This document shows positions 41,527 through 49,402 of a stretch of DNA of 64,000 nucleotides, piece by piece. This DNA comes from Mycobacterium hubeiense (GTDB taxonomy: Bacteria > Actinomycetota > Actinomycetes > Mycobacteriales > Mycobacteriaceae): NCBI RefSeq assembly GCF_002838065.1, contig NZ_PIZU01000012.1:1-64000 (forward strand), read 5' to 3'. Position 1 is the stretch's first letter; every line of letters begins with the position of its first letter. The notes beneath the pieces were generated by a model. It was not told where the DNA came from. It made no database searches and was given only the letters and a program-made list of their open reading frames with translations. The translations under genes were made by a program, and so were the position numbers.

Positions 41527-42084
41527 CTACATGGTGCCTGTGCAGTGGGGACAGTCGTCCATCGGCATCGGCATCGCCATTTGCATCGGCATCATCATGT
41601 TGCCGTTGCAGCACCACATCATCGCCGGAGTCGACCCGCCATTGGTGTAGATGACCGCCATCGGATCGGCACCCGTCACATCGAAATAGACCTTGCCGGT
41701 CGAAGTCTGGCCTTGGCTGATGGTTGCGCCGGAAATGGAGCTGGGACTGGCCAGCTGCCACAACACCTGATAGCGCTCACCGGAAGCCGACACCGCATAA
41801 ACGTTGGGAATGATCGGTGTCACGGTCCCCGTGATCACTTCCACCGAGGCTGTGGCCTCCCACAGCCGACCGGCCACTGGATAGCCGGGCACTGGATCGG
41901 TACTGGCGCGCAGGTCACTGACCGACCACTGCTGGACCACCGCACCACCGGCATCTGTCAGCTGCTGAGGAGATCCGAACCGATGAGGGCAACTTTCAGG
42001 CGCCGCGCTCGCCGTCGGCATACCGACGCCTACCGCCACCAGCATCGCCGCCCCGGCGACAAAGATCCTTGCCAATCTGCACAC
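41527..42084 (-). CDS. MPT63-like secreted protein with Met/Cys-rich C-terminal tail
   Basis: Secreted protein of 185 residues. After a signal peptide (ending TASAAP, about residue 28) comes a domain closely resembling mycobacterial MPT63/MPB63 (WSVSDLRASTDPVPGYPVAG, LWEATASVEVITGTVTP, STGKVYFDVTG). MPT63 has an immunoglobulin-like fold and unknown function. Unlike MPT63 the protein continues with about 30 residues reading MMWCCNGNMMMPMQMAMPMP then DDCPHC, a dense set of Met and Cys ligands. This looks like a Cu(I)-binding extension. The 17-bp box at 42144 and two copper boxes at 42285-42334 lie upstream, so either control layer could act. Confidence 0.88.
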   Translation of the reverse strand: MCRLARIFVAGAAMLVAVGVGMPTASAAPESCPHRFGSPQQLTDAGGAVVQQWSVSDLRASTDPVPGYPVAGRLWEATASVEVITGTVTPIIPNVYAVSASGERYQVLWQLASPSSISGATISQGQTSTGKVYFDVTGADPMAVIYTNGGSTPAMMWCCNGNMMMPMQMAMPMPMDDCPHCTGTM

Positions 42085-42143
42085 GAATGTCGTCCTTTCA
42101 GCATGGGGAACCGCGGTCAGTCCGCGCCGCCCGCCATCCTATC

Positions 42144-42160
42144 TACGTACCCACACCGTA
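42144..42160. promoter_or_regulatory. 17-bp island box upstream of the MPT63-like gene
   Basis: TACGTACCCACACCGTA, preceded by CCTATC (from 42138). It is 60 bases upstream of the start at 42084. The right half-site deviates at one inner base. Confidence 0.55.
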
Positions 42161-42284
42161 GAACAACAGGCCCGGAGATGACCGGCGCTCGCGGTGCGAG
42201 CCTGCACATGGCGTCGCCAACCCGCTTCCAGCGGACATCCGTTCCTGGCTGTGGCCAAGACCCGAATGACCGGAACTGGCGGAA

Positions 42285-42299
42285 TACCCATGGGGGGTA
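42285..42299. promoter_or_regulatory. Copper box 1 of the CopZ locus
   Basis: TACCCATGGGGGGTA, exact TACCC-N5-GGGTA. Centre-to-centre distance to box 2 is 35 bases. Confidence 0.68.
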
Positions 42300-42319
42300 T
42301 ATTGTCTTTCTACAACGGA

Positions 42320-42334
42320 TACCCCACCGGGGTA
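42320..42334. promoter_or_regulatory. Copper box 2 of the CopZ locus
   Basis: TACCCCACCGGGGTA, exact TACCC-N5-GGGTA with extended symmetry. It is followed immediately by a GAAAGGAG ribosome-binding site and the short frame at 42351, so the transcript probably starts inside or just after it. Confidence 0.72.
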
Positions 42335-42350
42335 TGAAAGGAGTCGTGTC

Positions 42351-42368
42351 ATGTGCGCAAGCAAATGA
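42351..42368 (+). other. Five-codon leader ORF (MCASK) between copper box and copZ
   Basis: AAAGGAG at 42337-42343 is followed after 7 bases by ATG TGC GCA AGC AAA TGA. This is a well-initiated but tiny frame with Cys as codon 2, in the copper-induced leader 100 bases before copZ. It may act as an upstream regulatory ORF. An alternative reading is that a GTG at 42346 opens a longer frame continuing into copZ with two CxxxxC-like Cys, but its RBS spacing is poor. Confidence 0.35.
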
Positions 42369-42450
42369 TCACCGGCTGGCGCCCTCGCAATGCGGCCGAA
42401 GGCGCTGCCTACACAGTCACCGCCCACAGCTAGCGAGGAAGGAATACACC

Positions 42451-42660
42451 ATGGCCACCAGCGAATACCAGGTCACCGGCATGACCTGCGGGCACTGCGA
42501 GATGTCGGTGCGCGAGGAAGTCGGTGAGATCGACGGTGTCGAGCAGGTCGACGTCAGCGCGGCGACCGGCAAGCTGGTCGTCACCAGCACCGAGCCGATC
42601 GACGACGCGGCTGTACTCGCCGCTGTCGACGACGCTGGCTATACCGCGGTGCGCGTCTGA
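42451..42660 (+). CDS. CopZ-like copper chaperone (HMA domain)
   Basis: Single HMA domain of 69 residues: YQVTGMTCGHCEMSVREEV with Cys13 and Cys16, then a standard ferredoxin-like fold ending in DDAGYTAVRV. It carries or buffers Cu(I) in the cytoplasm. ATG 42451 follows a GAGGAAGG site. Two copper boxes 116 and 151 bases upstream show it belongs to the copper-induced set. The YHS protein and CsoR follow in the same direction. A second HMA protein at 15848 belongs instead to the 17-bp box set, so the two chaperones are separately regulated. Confidence 0.94.
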   Translation: MATSEYQVTGMTCGHCEMSVREEVGEIDGVEQVDVSAATGKLVVTSTEPIDDAAVLAAVDDAGYTAVRV

Positions 42661-42758
42661 CGACTTGTTCACCGCTCAAAGACCCCTGGACAGCCAAACC
42701 GCCACGTCGGCAGCGATTGGCCGACGTCTGAGGCCGAACCCGAAAGGACACCCCAACC

Positions 42759-42998
42759 ATGACAAATCACGGCGCTGTCACCGACACCAGCCATCACCAC
42801 CACGAACACGACCACGACCCGGTGGATCCGGGCGTCGACGCAGCCGAGTGCCCGGTCATGCCCGGGCGGTTCGTGGCCAAGGCCAAAGCTGAAGCCAAGG
42901 GCTGGGTCCGCCAGTACGCCGGGCGCACCTACTGGCTGTGCTGCGCTGGATGCGTCCCTAAGTTTGACGCCGACCCGGCGAAATACGCTGTTGCCTAA
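42759..42998 (+). CDS. YHS/TRASH-type metal-binding protein with His-rich N-terminus
   Basis: Protein of 79 residues. The N-terminus is rich in His (SHHHHEHDHDP). The body is a YHS-like treble-clef: AECPVMPGRFVAKA, then YAGRTYWLCCAGCVPKFDADPAKY. Cys in ECPVM and in LCCAGC would bind the metal. Such domains are found as free proteins and at the ends of copper ATPases. It follows copZ by 98 bases and a GAAAGGA site precedes the ATG. A hairpin at 43007-43065 follows, probably ending the copper-induced transcript before csoR. Confidence 0.88.
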   Translation: MTNHGAVTDTSHHHHEHDHDPVDPGVDAAECPVMPGRFVAKAKAEAKGWVRQYAGRTYWLCCAGCVPKFDADPAKYAVA

Positions 42999-43006
42999 CC
43001 CTTCAT

Positions 43007-43065
43007 CGGCGATGGGTGGTGTGGCGCCCGGCGCAGATGCGCGCGGCGGCCATCACCCATCGCCG
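43007..43065 (+). terminator. Hairpin after the YHS gene
   Basis: Arms CGGCGATGGGTGGTG (43007-43021) and CATCACCCATCGCCG (43051-43065) pair over 15 bases with one mismatch and a 29-base loop. It begins 9 bases after the YHS stop. No U-tract, as usual in mycobacteria. Confidence 0.5.
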
Positions 43066-43175
43066 CATTTCGCGCGACAATATCTGTGAACTACATCGGA
43101 ACAGGAATCCGCTGGGATACGCCTAAGGCTGCGGTCCCGGGTGTCAATCCCGGGTGCACCATCTGGGAGGAACAA

Positions 43176-43502
43176 ATGCCCACATCAGCAACGAAACCCA
43201 CACCCGCGCAGACGCCGCCGCGGCATGGCTACATGACGGACAAGGACCGCTACCTTGACCGTCTCAAGCGCATCGAGGGACAGGTGCGAGGAGTGCACCG
43301 GATGGTCGCAGACGAGCAGTACTGCATCGACATCCTCACCCAAGTCAGCGCGCTGACCCGGGCACTGCAAGCGGTGGCGCTCGGCCTGCTCGACGATCAC
43401 CTCAAACACTGCGTACTCGACGCCGCGCACGCCGGGGGCGATGACGCCGACGCCAAGATCAAAGAGGCCACCGACGCCATCAACCGGCTGGTGCGCTCGT
43501 GA
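43176..43502 (+). CDS. CsoR/RicR-family copper-sensing repressor
   Basis: Helical repressor of 108 residues. The family N-terminal helix DRYLDRLKRIEGQVRGVHRMV is clear. The Cu(I) ligands are visible as Cys in DEQYCIDIL, and His and Cys in LKHCVLDA. The C-terminus is relatively long, as in RicR rather than CsoR. It presumably binds the TACCC-N5-GGGTA boxes at 33068, 42285, 42320 and 45221 and releases them with Cu(I). ATG 43176 follows GGGAGG. I see no exact copper box in its own promoter, so autoregulation is not evident unless it reads through from copZ. Confidence 0.94.
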   Translation: MPTSATKPTPAQTPPRHGYMTDKDRYLDRLKRIEGQVRGVHRMVADEQYCIDILTQVSALTRALQAVALGLLDDHLKHCVLDAAHAGGDDADAKIKEATDAINRLVRS

Positions 43503-43516
43503 GTCGCAGGACGCGA

Positions 43517-43924
43517 TCAGCCCAGTGACGTCATCAACTGCCGGCAGGCCTGCTCACAACGGCGGCAGGACTCCGCGCAAATGCGGCAGTGCTCATGATG
43601 ACCGGCGTGGCGGTCACACTCGTCCCCGCAGGACCGACATGCCGTGGCACACGCCTCCAGCACCACGCGGGTCAGATTGGCGTCATAACCGGTATGGCGG
43701 GACAGCACCTGCCCGGTCGCCGCGCACACATCGGCACAGTCGAGGTTGGTGCGCACACAGGTGGTGAGCTGCTGCACCGAATCTTCACTGAGGCAGGCGT
43801 CGGCGCACGCCGTACACGCTTGCGCGCACTCCAGACACGCCTCGATACAGGACGTCAACGCGGCACGGTCGATACCACCCAGGTCTTGCGGATAAGTTTC
43901 AAGCATCTTGCTCGCGGTACTCAT
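43517..43924 (-). CDS. Csp-type four-helix Cys-rich copper storage protein
   Basis: All-helical protein of 135 residues with about 17 Cys, mostly spaced CxxxC along helices (SCIEACLECAQACTACADAC, CRICAESCRRCEQACRQ) and His-rich loops (DECDRHAGHHEHC). This is the pattern of Csp copper storage proteins, whose four-helix bundle is filled with Cu(I)-thiolates. There is no signal peptide, so it resembles the cytosolic Csp3 type. ATG 43924 has GGAGG 5 bases upstream; I rejected the longer ATG start. It converges with csoR (14 bases apart), consistent with a role in the copper response. Confidence 0.92.
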   Translation of the reverse strand: MSTASKMLETYPQDLGGIDRAALTSCIEACLECAQACTACADACLSEDSVQQLTTCVRTNLDCADVCAATGQVLSRHTGYDANLTRVVLEACATACRSCGDECDRHAGHHEHCRICAESCRRCEQACRQLMTSLG

Positions 43925-44333
43925 ACCGTCCTCCATTTCCATGGCACGTATTCGCATGGCTGACCGTGGCGGGGCCCACGGTCCACAGCCGCATACCCAT
44001 CACCCCTATGGCCAAACCCCGTTTCGGCGATGGGTAGCCGCCCCTGCAGCACACAACAGCTTCAGCGGCTCTCGCACCGAATGCTGTTGATACGAAGCGG
44101 CTTTCGAAGGGAAACCAGCATACCTGGCCAACTTCTTGACCGCGTTGGACGCTGTGGAGGGTCGCGACGAACGACGCTGCTGCGGCCAGGCCCTGTGTGC
44201 TAGCCACGCTGTCATGGCACCCAGGCGTCGCGTCGAGCGTGAGGTCGAATCGATTAGCATCTGTGTACCAGAACAGTAGATGTAGTGCGGGCCGTCAACG
44301 CCACGGTCCGCCGGGCCAGCCCAATGGAGGGAT
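43925..44333. other. Gap without recognisable gene
   Basis: 409 bases between the Csp gene and a small ORF. It contains a weak dyad TACCCATC/GATGGGTA (43994-44036) and a short A/T-richer patch near 44256-44285, but no consensus box and no convincing coding sequence on either strand. Confidence 0.5.
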
Positions 44334-44537
44334 GTGGGAAGGCTTCAAGCCATCGACCGCCAACTCGAACTGCTCAGCGCGGTCAGCGCGTCCATTCGCA
44401 GGCTCGGTGGCCACCCCGACACCTCCTTGATCGATGAGCTTCTCGATGAACGCTGGGAATGCCAGTGGCAGCTACGCGACGTGCCGGCCACGGCAAGGAC
44501 GGACCACGGTGCTGCAGCCTTTCGTGACGCCGGCTAA
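44334..44537 (+). CDS. Small helical protein of unknown function
   Basis: Frame of 67 codons from a GTG behind GGAGGG. The first 50 residues form a plausible amphipathic helical hairpin (LQAIDRQLELLSAVSASI, SLIDELLDERWECQWQL). No membrane segment, no family recognised. Codon use fits the neighbours. It stands alone between the Csp gene and the convergent rhodanese lipoprotein. Confidence 0.45.
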   Translation: MGRLQAIDRQLELLSAVSASIRRLGGHPDTSLIDELLDERWECQWQLRDVPATARTDHGAAAFRDAG

Positions 44538-44624
44538 CCCATGTCGTCGGGGGCGTAGGCACGACTCAGACTTCCTGTGACGACGGGGCGCAGCCGGGCC
44601 CCGGTTCGTCGAGCCGCAGAATGG

Positions 44625-45080
44625 TCAGCGCCACACCAGGGTGCGGCCGCTTTGCTGCCACGCTTGCATTCCGCCGGCTAACTCCACCACGTCGTGATAC
44701 CCCAGGTTCGCCAGGGTGGTGGCGGCGATAGTGCTCATCCGTCCGGTACGGCAGTAGACCGCCAGCGCACTGCTGCGAACGGTCGGCAACCTATTGATCT
44801 GCGCCTCGATTTGGTCGAACGGAATGCTGAGATCCGTGCCGGCGATGTCGCCTTCGTAGGGCACGTGCACGTTGATGGTGACCCGCTCGGGTGCGGCGAT
44901 AACCTCGGCGAATTGTTGCGGTCCGACAGAGCGCAGTGCGCGAGCCGCAGTATCGGTCTGTCCCACCGGCGGCGGTGTCGCCGACGATGTCAGCGGTTCG
45001 GCGGGAGAACCGCAGCCAACCAGTGTCAGCACCGCACCGACGATGGCGACGTGGACACGCACTCTCAGGATCAACGACAT
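44625..45080 (-). CDS. Rhodanese-domain lipoprotein
   Basis: Lipoprotein of 151 residues: signal peptide with lipobox TLVGC (Cys23), a Pro/Thr linker and a single rhodanese domain (VTINVHVPYEGDIAGTDL; active-site loop YCRTGRMSTIAATTLANLGY with the catalytic Cys in CRTGRM). An extracytoplasmic single-domain sulfurtransferase or thiol carrier is implied; it is the exported counterpart of the cytosolic enzyme at 23152. ATG 45080 was chosen to give the signal peptide. A 17-bp box lies 14 bases upstream, overlapping the likely promoter or transcription start. Confidence 0.92.
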   Translation of the reverse strand: MSLILRVRVHVAIVGAVLTLVGCGSPAEPLTSSATPPPVGQTDTAARALRSVGPQQFAEVIAAPERVTINVHVPYEGDIAGTDLSIPFDQIEAQINRLPTVRSSALAVYCRTGRMSTIAATTLANLGYHDVVELAGGMQAWQQSGRTLVWR

Positions 45081-45094
45081 CACCTCCACTATCG

Positions 45095-45111
45095 TACTAA
45101 CCGCGATAGTA
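45095..45111. promoter_or_regulatory. 17-bp island box upstream of the rhodanese lipoprotein gene
   Basis: TACTAACCGCGATAGTA with a left-hand CACTATC (from 45087). The extended site shows near-perfect outer symmetry CACTATCG/CGATAGTAG. Confidence 0.66.
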
Positions 45112-45220
45112 GGTCGAAGGCTGGCCCCACCACGTCATCGTGACGACGCTGAATCGGGATCGCACTCTCCCCTCCGCTGCCAGAGCCGTCGTGGGCTGTA
45201 CGTGGCACCCGATCAACGGA

Positions 45221-45235
45221 TACCCTTCGGGGGTA
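45221..45235. promoter_or_regulatory. Copper box upstream of the small Cys protein
   Basis: TACCCTTCGGGGGTA, exact TACCC-N5-GGGTA, 34 bases upstream of ATG 45270. Confidence 0.7.
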
Positions 45236-45269
45236 TTTCGTGGTGTTCTGGTGTGGAGAGGAGCTAGGG

Positions 45270-45425
45270 ATGAGCACAGCTGTGAAGCCCAAGGCGGCGG
45301 GGCTGGTACGCGTTGCGCGGCATCCAATGGTTCGCGCGGTCGTCAAGTGCGCGGTGATGTGTGCACTTGGCGCCAACACCCGGCAACGGCGCGCCGTGAA
45401 GCACGACAACAAGTGCTGCCCATGA
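45270..45425 (+). CDS. Small basic Cys-containing protein under a copper box
   Basis: Protein of 51 residues with ATG behind GAGAGGAG. It is strongly basic, with a central helix (HPMVRAVVKCAVMCALGANT) that carries CxxxC plus Met, and ends NKCCP. It has four Cys in all. The CsoR/RicR box 34 bases upstream predicts copper induction. It is unlike MymT in sequence but comparable in size and control; the SocA/SocB small copper-induced products of mycobacteria are another possible parallel. A role in copper binding or in signalling to the membrane is inference. A 22-codon frame (45422-45490) overlaps its stop (ATGA) but is not convincing. Confidence 0.6.
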   Translation: MSTAVKPKAAGLVRVARHPMVRAVVKCAVMCALGANTRQRRAVKHDNKCCP

Positions 45426-45571
45426 GCACCGCGCTTTGGGTGCCCTATCGCCGTCCGTCGATGACGAGTGATCCACCGCATCTGAATTGAACGCGTTAGC
45501 GGCGGGTTCAGTTCGGCGCGGATGCACGGTGGCGGTGTTCCGTCACCACCGTGGCGCCGGATCCCAGAAGC

Positions 45572-45610
45572 GGGGAGGGGATGGCCCCGATGATGAGATC
45601 ACCCCTCCCC
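45572..45610. terminator. Hairpin between convergent transcripts
   Basis: Arms GGGGAGGGG (45572-45580) and CCCCTCCCC (45602-45610) with a 21-base loop, located 7 bases after the stop of the secreted-protein gene at 45618. Likely terminator for that gene. Confidence 0.5.
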
Positions 45611-45617
45611 CGCCAGG

Positions 45618-45917
45618 TCAGCAGGAAGCGTCGACGTAGACCGTCGTGTACAAAACCCGCTCAACAGTTTGGTCGCGCCGATTCTGGCGAAACTCGGTGA
45701 CCTCGCGGCCCGGGCGCACCGCGCTGACCGTGCACTGCTCCAGCGGTGCTGTCCCCACCTTATTGAGGATCACCTTGTAGCCGTTGGACTCCAGTCTGTT
45801 GACAGTGTCCTGGGCCGAGTCGGGCCCGGCCGGCGCTGCGGCGGCCGGCTGTGCCGCTGCGATCATGAATGTGGCGATACCCGACAGAGCAATAGTCGCC
45901 AGTGCGGTCATCTTCAC
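45618..45917 (-). CDS. Small secreted mycobacterial protein
   Basis: Protein of 99 residues with a clear signal peptide (about residues 1-27, ending AAAAPAG). The mature part reads DTVNRLESNGYKVILNKVG, then APLEQCTVSAVRPG, and ends VYVDASC; the two Cys could form one disulfide. This pattern occurs in short secreted proteins of mycobacteria of unknown function. Start: GTG-AAG-ATG at 45917-45909 with AAAGGAG upstream, either codon possible. A 17-bp box lies 46 bases upstream. Confidence 0.82.
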   Translation of the reverse strand: MKMTALATIALSGIATFMIAAAQPAAAAPAGPDSAQDTVNRLESNGYKVILNKVGTAPLEQCTVSAVRPGREVTEFRQNRRDQTVERVLYTTVYVDASC

Positions 45918-45963
45918 GGTTTTCTCCTTTCGCGTACTTCAACGCATATACGGCTGCGCTCAG

Positions 45964-45980
45964 TACGTAGCTAATTAGTA
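45964..45980. promoter_or_regulatory. 17-bp island box upstream of the small secreted protein gene
   Basis: TACGTAGCTAATTAGTA. The following 319 bases (45981-46299) up to the MFS gene contain no gene I can support. Confidence 0.63.
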
Positions 45981-46299
45981 GCTACTTCGAGGATACATGG
46001 TTGCGGACCCATGCCAAGAGCCGCGCGCCACGATTCGATAACGAGTTAACGTCATATGTACCAAGGCGTTTCAAATGTGTTGCCAGTTACATGCGCAGCG
46101 TCGAGCAGCGCAACAACCGGGACGGCCAGAGCGGCTCTCAGCAAAGGCTGTGACTGATTGGCCTCGGTCGCAGGGTCGCTATGGGGCGGCTGTATCCGAC
46201 GATGTTGTTGGTTCTGGCGTGTTTGAGGTCGCCGGGTTGTTAGCTCATGTTGTGTTCACGCCGACACAGGTGCCAGAATCTGGCCGCGATGCTTCATCG

Positions 46300-47553
46300 T
46301 TACGCCGATGTAGCTAGTACGGGCTGGGGCGCGAGACGGCCACGGCGGTCAAGTCGATGCAACGCAAGTGCCGCCACCACGCCAACCAATCCCAGTCCGC
46401 CCCAAAGTAGTTCCTCTGCCCCGGCGTCTCGGGCGGCCTGCAGGAGTGCACCGGTGGCCAGATTGCCGGCCAGAATGCCAACTCCCACAATGGTGTTGTA
46501 AAACCCGTAATGCGTAGCGACGAGGCGATTGCCCGCCAAGGACACCACCGTGTCCATCTCAAACGGGAAAACGGCTGCCGAGCCGACCGCCAGCAGCCCC
46601 GCCGCCATCAGCAATGCCACAATGGCCGCAGTGGCGCCGAAGCGTCCGCTGTGGGGAACTACCAGCAGCGGCACAAACGAAGCAGACAGGATGAGCATGC
46701 CGATCATTAGCGATCGTCCGGCGCCCCAGCGGGCCGTGAACCATCGCGTGATGCGCAGCTGCCCACCCACCGCGATGAGACCGGACACGACGAAGACTGC
46801 GGCAACCAACAGTGATTCGTGTTGTGGTGCCAGCACTGCAGCATGTAGCGGTAGGGCCAGATAGACCTGGAAACTCAACACGTAGGACCCGATCATCGCG
46901 GCGGCGAACCACAGGAATGATCGGTTGGCCACGACGATGCGCCAGTCATCGAGCATCGCTGTCTTCTCGGCGACCGGGTCGGCGCTATGTTGTGGCAAGG
47001 CGAATAGCTGCGCAACGGTGAGCACGGCGAACACTGCGGCCGCGACGGCAGCGGCGATGCGGAAGTCCACCACCATCAGTGCCAGTCCTGCTAGCGGGCC
47101 CGCCAGGATGCCGGCCTGATAGAACACGTTGAACATGGCGAACGCTTCGACTCTGCGCTCTTGCGAATCGGCAGCCAGGTAGGCGCGCACTGCTGGGTTG
47201 AACAATGCTCCTGCGAAACCGGTTGCGGCCGAGGCGATCAAAACAGCGGGCAGCGAATGTGCGACAACTAAGAGCCCAAATCCCGCGGTGCGCAGTAGGC
47301 AGCCGGCGACGATGAGGGGCTTGTAGCCAAGCCGGTCGGCCAGCGTTCCGCCGATGATGAACATGCCCTGCTGGGAAAAGTTGCGCACACCCAGAACCAG
47401 CCCGACCGCCCACGCCGCCAGTCCCAGCGGCCCGGCCAGATAGCCGGCCAGATACGGCATCAGCATGTAGAACCCGAGATTGATGCCGAACTGGTTGATC
47501 ATCAGTAGTCGGCTGGGCCATCCGAAGCTGCCGAATTGTCTGATGACACCCAT
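46300..47553 (-). CDS. MFS transporter (Rv0849-like)
   Basis: Major facilitator of 417 residues with 12 helices and the family loop GGTLADRLGYKPLIVAG between helices 2 and 3. Location directly after a CysK2-type gene, sharing one base between its start and that stop (TGATG), reproduces the Rv0848-Rv0849 order of M. tuberculosis, where the locus is copper-induced via RicR together with lpqS. The substrate is unknown; export of a cysteine derivative or a copper chelate is a possible role given the neighbour. ATG 47553 chosen for the coupling. Confidence 0.9.
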   Translation of the reverse strand: MGVIRQFGSFGWPSRLLMINQFGINLGFYMLMPYLAGYLAGPLGLAAWAVGLVLGVRNFSQQGMFIIGGTLADRLGYKPLIVAGCLLRTAGFGLLVVAHSLPAVLIASAATGFAGALFNPAVRAYLAADSQERRVEAFAMFNVFYQAGILAGPLAGLALMVVDFRIAAAVAAAVFAVLTVAQLFALPQHSADPVAEKTAMLDDWRIVVANRSFLWFAAAMIGSYVLSFQVYLALPLHAAVLAPQHESLLVAAVFVVSGLIAVGGQLRITRWFTARWGAGRSLMIGMLILSASFVPLLVVPHSGRFGATAAIVALLMAAGLLAVGSAAVFPFEMDTVVSLAGNRLVATHYGFYNTIVGVGILAGNLATGALLQAARDAGAEELLWGGLGLVGVVAALALHRLDRRGRLAPQPVLATSA

Positions 47554-48671
47554 CAGCAGACACTCCGCACCGGGTCGGCCACGTTGAGGCACCGTGTCCA
47601 GGAGTGAACGACCTGCTCGGTCGGATGGGTGATGACGGCCGGCTCTTCGGGCGGTTGGCCATGCAGAAGGCCGTGTTGGCGGCAATAGTCGTCGTTGTAG
47701 ACGGTGTCGAAGTAGCGTTGCGGGCCGTCGGGGAAGACGGCGGCGATGCTCGTATCCACCGGGTGAGTTCGGGCGACCCAGCCGGCGACCAGCGCCACTG
47801 CGCCGACGCTCCACCCGCCGCTGGCGTAGTGCGTTGCCGCCAGCGTGCGGCATGCCCACACCGCCTCGGCCGGCGCCACCCAGTGCACCTCGTCGAAGGC
47901 GTCGTAGTCCACGTTGCGCGGATAGATGCTCGAGCCCAGTCCGCGCATCAAGCGAGTGGCCGCGGGCTGGCCGAAGATGGTCGACCCGACGGTGTCCACT
48001 CCGATCAACCGCAGATCAGGATTGAACTGGCGCAAGACTCGTGCCACGCCGGCGGAGTGACCGCCGGTGCCCACTGAACACACCAGTACGTCGATCTCGC
48101 CGAGTTGGGCGTGCAATTCGAGGGCCAGGCCCTGGTAGGCCGCCACGTTGTCGGGGTTGTTGTATTGGTCGGGGTACCAGGAGTGTGGGTGGGCGGCCAG
48201 CAGTTCGGCGACGCGGTCGCGGCGGGCCTGCTGCCACCCGCCCTGCGGATGCGGCTCGGTCACCACATCGATGTCGGCGCCGTAGGCCGACAGCATCCGG
48301 TGCATGATCGGCTCCATTCCCGGGTCGGCGACCAGGGTGACGGGGTGGCGGTACACGGTGCCGGCGAAGGCCAGTCCCAAACCTAATGTGCCGCTGGTGG
48401 ATTCCACGATGCGCGCACCGGGACGAAGGTCACCGCGGGCCGTTGCCTGCTCCACCATGTGCATGGCGGGCCGGTCTTTCATGCCGCCGGGATTGAATCC
48501 TTCCAGCTTGGCCCAGAAGCCGCGCTGGTCATCACTGAACGGTGAGGATATCCGCAGCATCGGGGTGTTTCCCACCATCGTGGCTAGCCGGTGATTTCGG
48601 CCAAGCCCGCGGTGGCGCGCGAAGTGAGGATCGCTGGAATGGATGGACAGGACATCGGTCATATGAGTCAT
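47553..48671 (-). CDS. cysK2: CysK2-like PLP-dependent cysteine synthase family enzyme
   Basis: PLP enzyme of about 372 residues, the length of M. tuberculosis CysK2, which uses O-phosphoserine and thiosulfate to make S-sulfocysteine. The PLP lysine is in [13 protein letters not shown], the substrate loop is [23 protein letters not shown] opens the fold, and [14 protein letters not shown] binds the phosphate. S-sulfocysteine synthesis would link to the window's sulfurtransferases and thiol chemistry. The start could be ATG 48671 or 48662. It lies between an LpqS-like gene and the MFS gene in one minus-strand operon. Confidence 0.9.
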   Translation of the reverse strand: MTHMTDVLSIHSSDPHFARHRGLGRNHRLATMVGNTPMLRISSPFSDDQRGFWAKLEGFNPGGMKDRPAMHMVEQATARGDLRPGARIVESTSGTLGLGLAFAGTVYRHPVTLVADPGMEPIMHRMLSAYGADIDVVTEPHPQGGWQQARRDRVAELLAAHPHSWYPDQYNNPDNVAAYQGLALELHAQLGEIDVLVCSVGTGGHSAGVARVLRQFNPDLRLIGVDTVGSTIFGQPAATRLMRGLGSSIYPRNVDYDAFDEVHWVAPAEAVWACRTLAATHYASGGWSVGAVALVAGWVARTHPVDTSIAAVFPDGPQRYFDTVYNDDYCRQHGLLHGQPPEEPAVITHPTEQVVHSWTRCLNVADPVRSVC

Positions 48672-48776
48672 CGCTTCTGCATCGAAGCCGCGACTTGGGT
48701 GCGCGGCAGCTGACAAAGGGCAGCGGTCGCCGACCGGCCGTGCCCGTCTGAGCGCGGTCGGTCTGGCGCTGCCTGA

Positions 48777-49223
48777 TCAGCGCCGCGAAATGCAGAAGCG
48801 GGCCAGCAGCTGGCGGCCCGATGCGACAGGGCCAAGGCCACGCGGTGGACCGCGCACCGTTGCCCAGATCCCATGCCCGCGGTACAGCCATGCCGCCGCG
48901 ACGGCGACGACCAGCCCCAAGGCCACTAGTACGGTGGCGACCCGTGGCACGACGGCTGCGGCGAAGGTGTCGGGTGATACCGTCGTTGAAGCTTGTTGAA
49001 AATGCGGGTGATCCATCACCACAGCAAACTCACCGGCCACCGCTGTCATCACCGCGTGAGGACCGTGGTCATCGGGACCGTCTGACCACGGCAACGCTGC
49101 TTCACTGCCGATAAGCAGCACCCAGAAAACAACCGCCAGCGCTAACGCCGGCTGCAGTCGCTTCCTCGTGGGGGCGTCGTTGTACCTCACAATGTCGCCC
49201 ACTGTAGCAGCTTGTACGGCCAT
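48777..49223 (-). CDS. LpqS/DUF2946-like membrane protein
   Basis: Protein of about 148 residues with two helices (about residues 25-45 and 95-118). The loop between carries acidic and His residues (DGPDDHGPHAVMTAV, MDHPHFQQ), and the end is basic. Position before cysK2-MFS is that of lpqS in M. tuberculosis, and the PHxH/HPHF pattern fits copper-related DUF2946 proteins, but I see no lipobox Cys, so the lpqS name is not secure. Starts at 49223 (ATG) or 49190 (GTG) are possible. A 17-bp box lies 180 bases upstream; no copper box is visible, unlike the M. tuberculosis locus. Confidence 0.6.
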   Translation of the reverse strand: MAVQAATVGDIVRYNDAPTRKRLQPALALAVVFWVLLIGSEAALPWSDGPDDHGPHAVMTAVAGEFAVVMDHPHFQQASTTVSPDTFAAAVVPRVATVLVALGLVVAVAAAWLYRGHGIWATVRGPPRGLGPVASGRQLLARFCISRR

Positions 49224-49402
49224 ACTCCGTAGGTCCCCAAGTCGAGTCCATGTCGTTATGCGCTTGCGATTCGCGGATATGAACCGGCCGAGCTGGCAAG
49301 ACATACCGATTGTGTGATCTGCATGACTATCTCAGCAAGACAACTCTTTTCACGAATTTGTTAGAGAGAGCACAAGCGGTGAAACCATACGTGCAGCTCA
49401 TC

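Noticed and set aside
43994..44036. Dyad TACCCATC/GATGGGTA as a copper box
   Set aside because: The arms are separated by 27 bases rather than 5, so it does not fit the TACCC-N5-GGGTA geometry.
46075..46317. 80-codon frame with an N-terminal Cys pair
   Set aside because: No ribosome-binding site, random-looking composition, overlaps the 3' end of the MFS gene.
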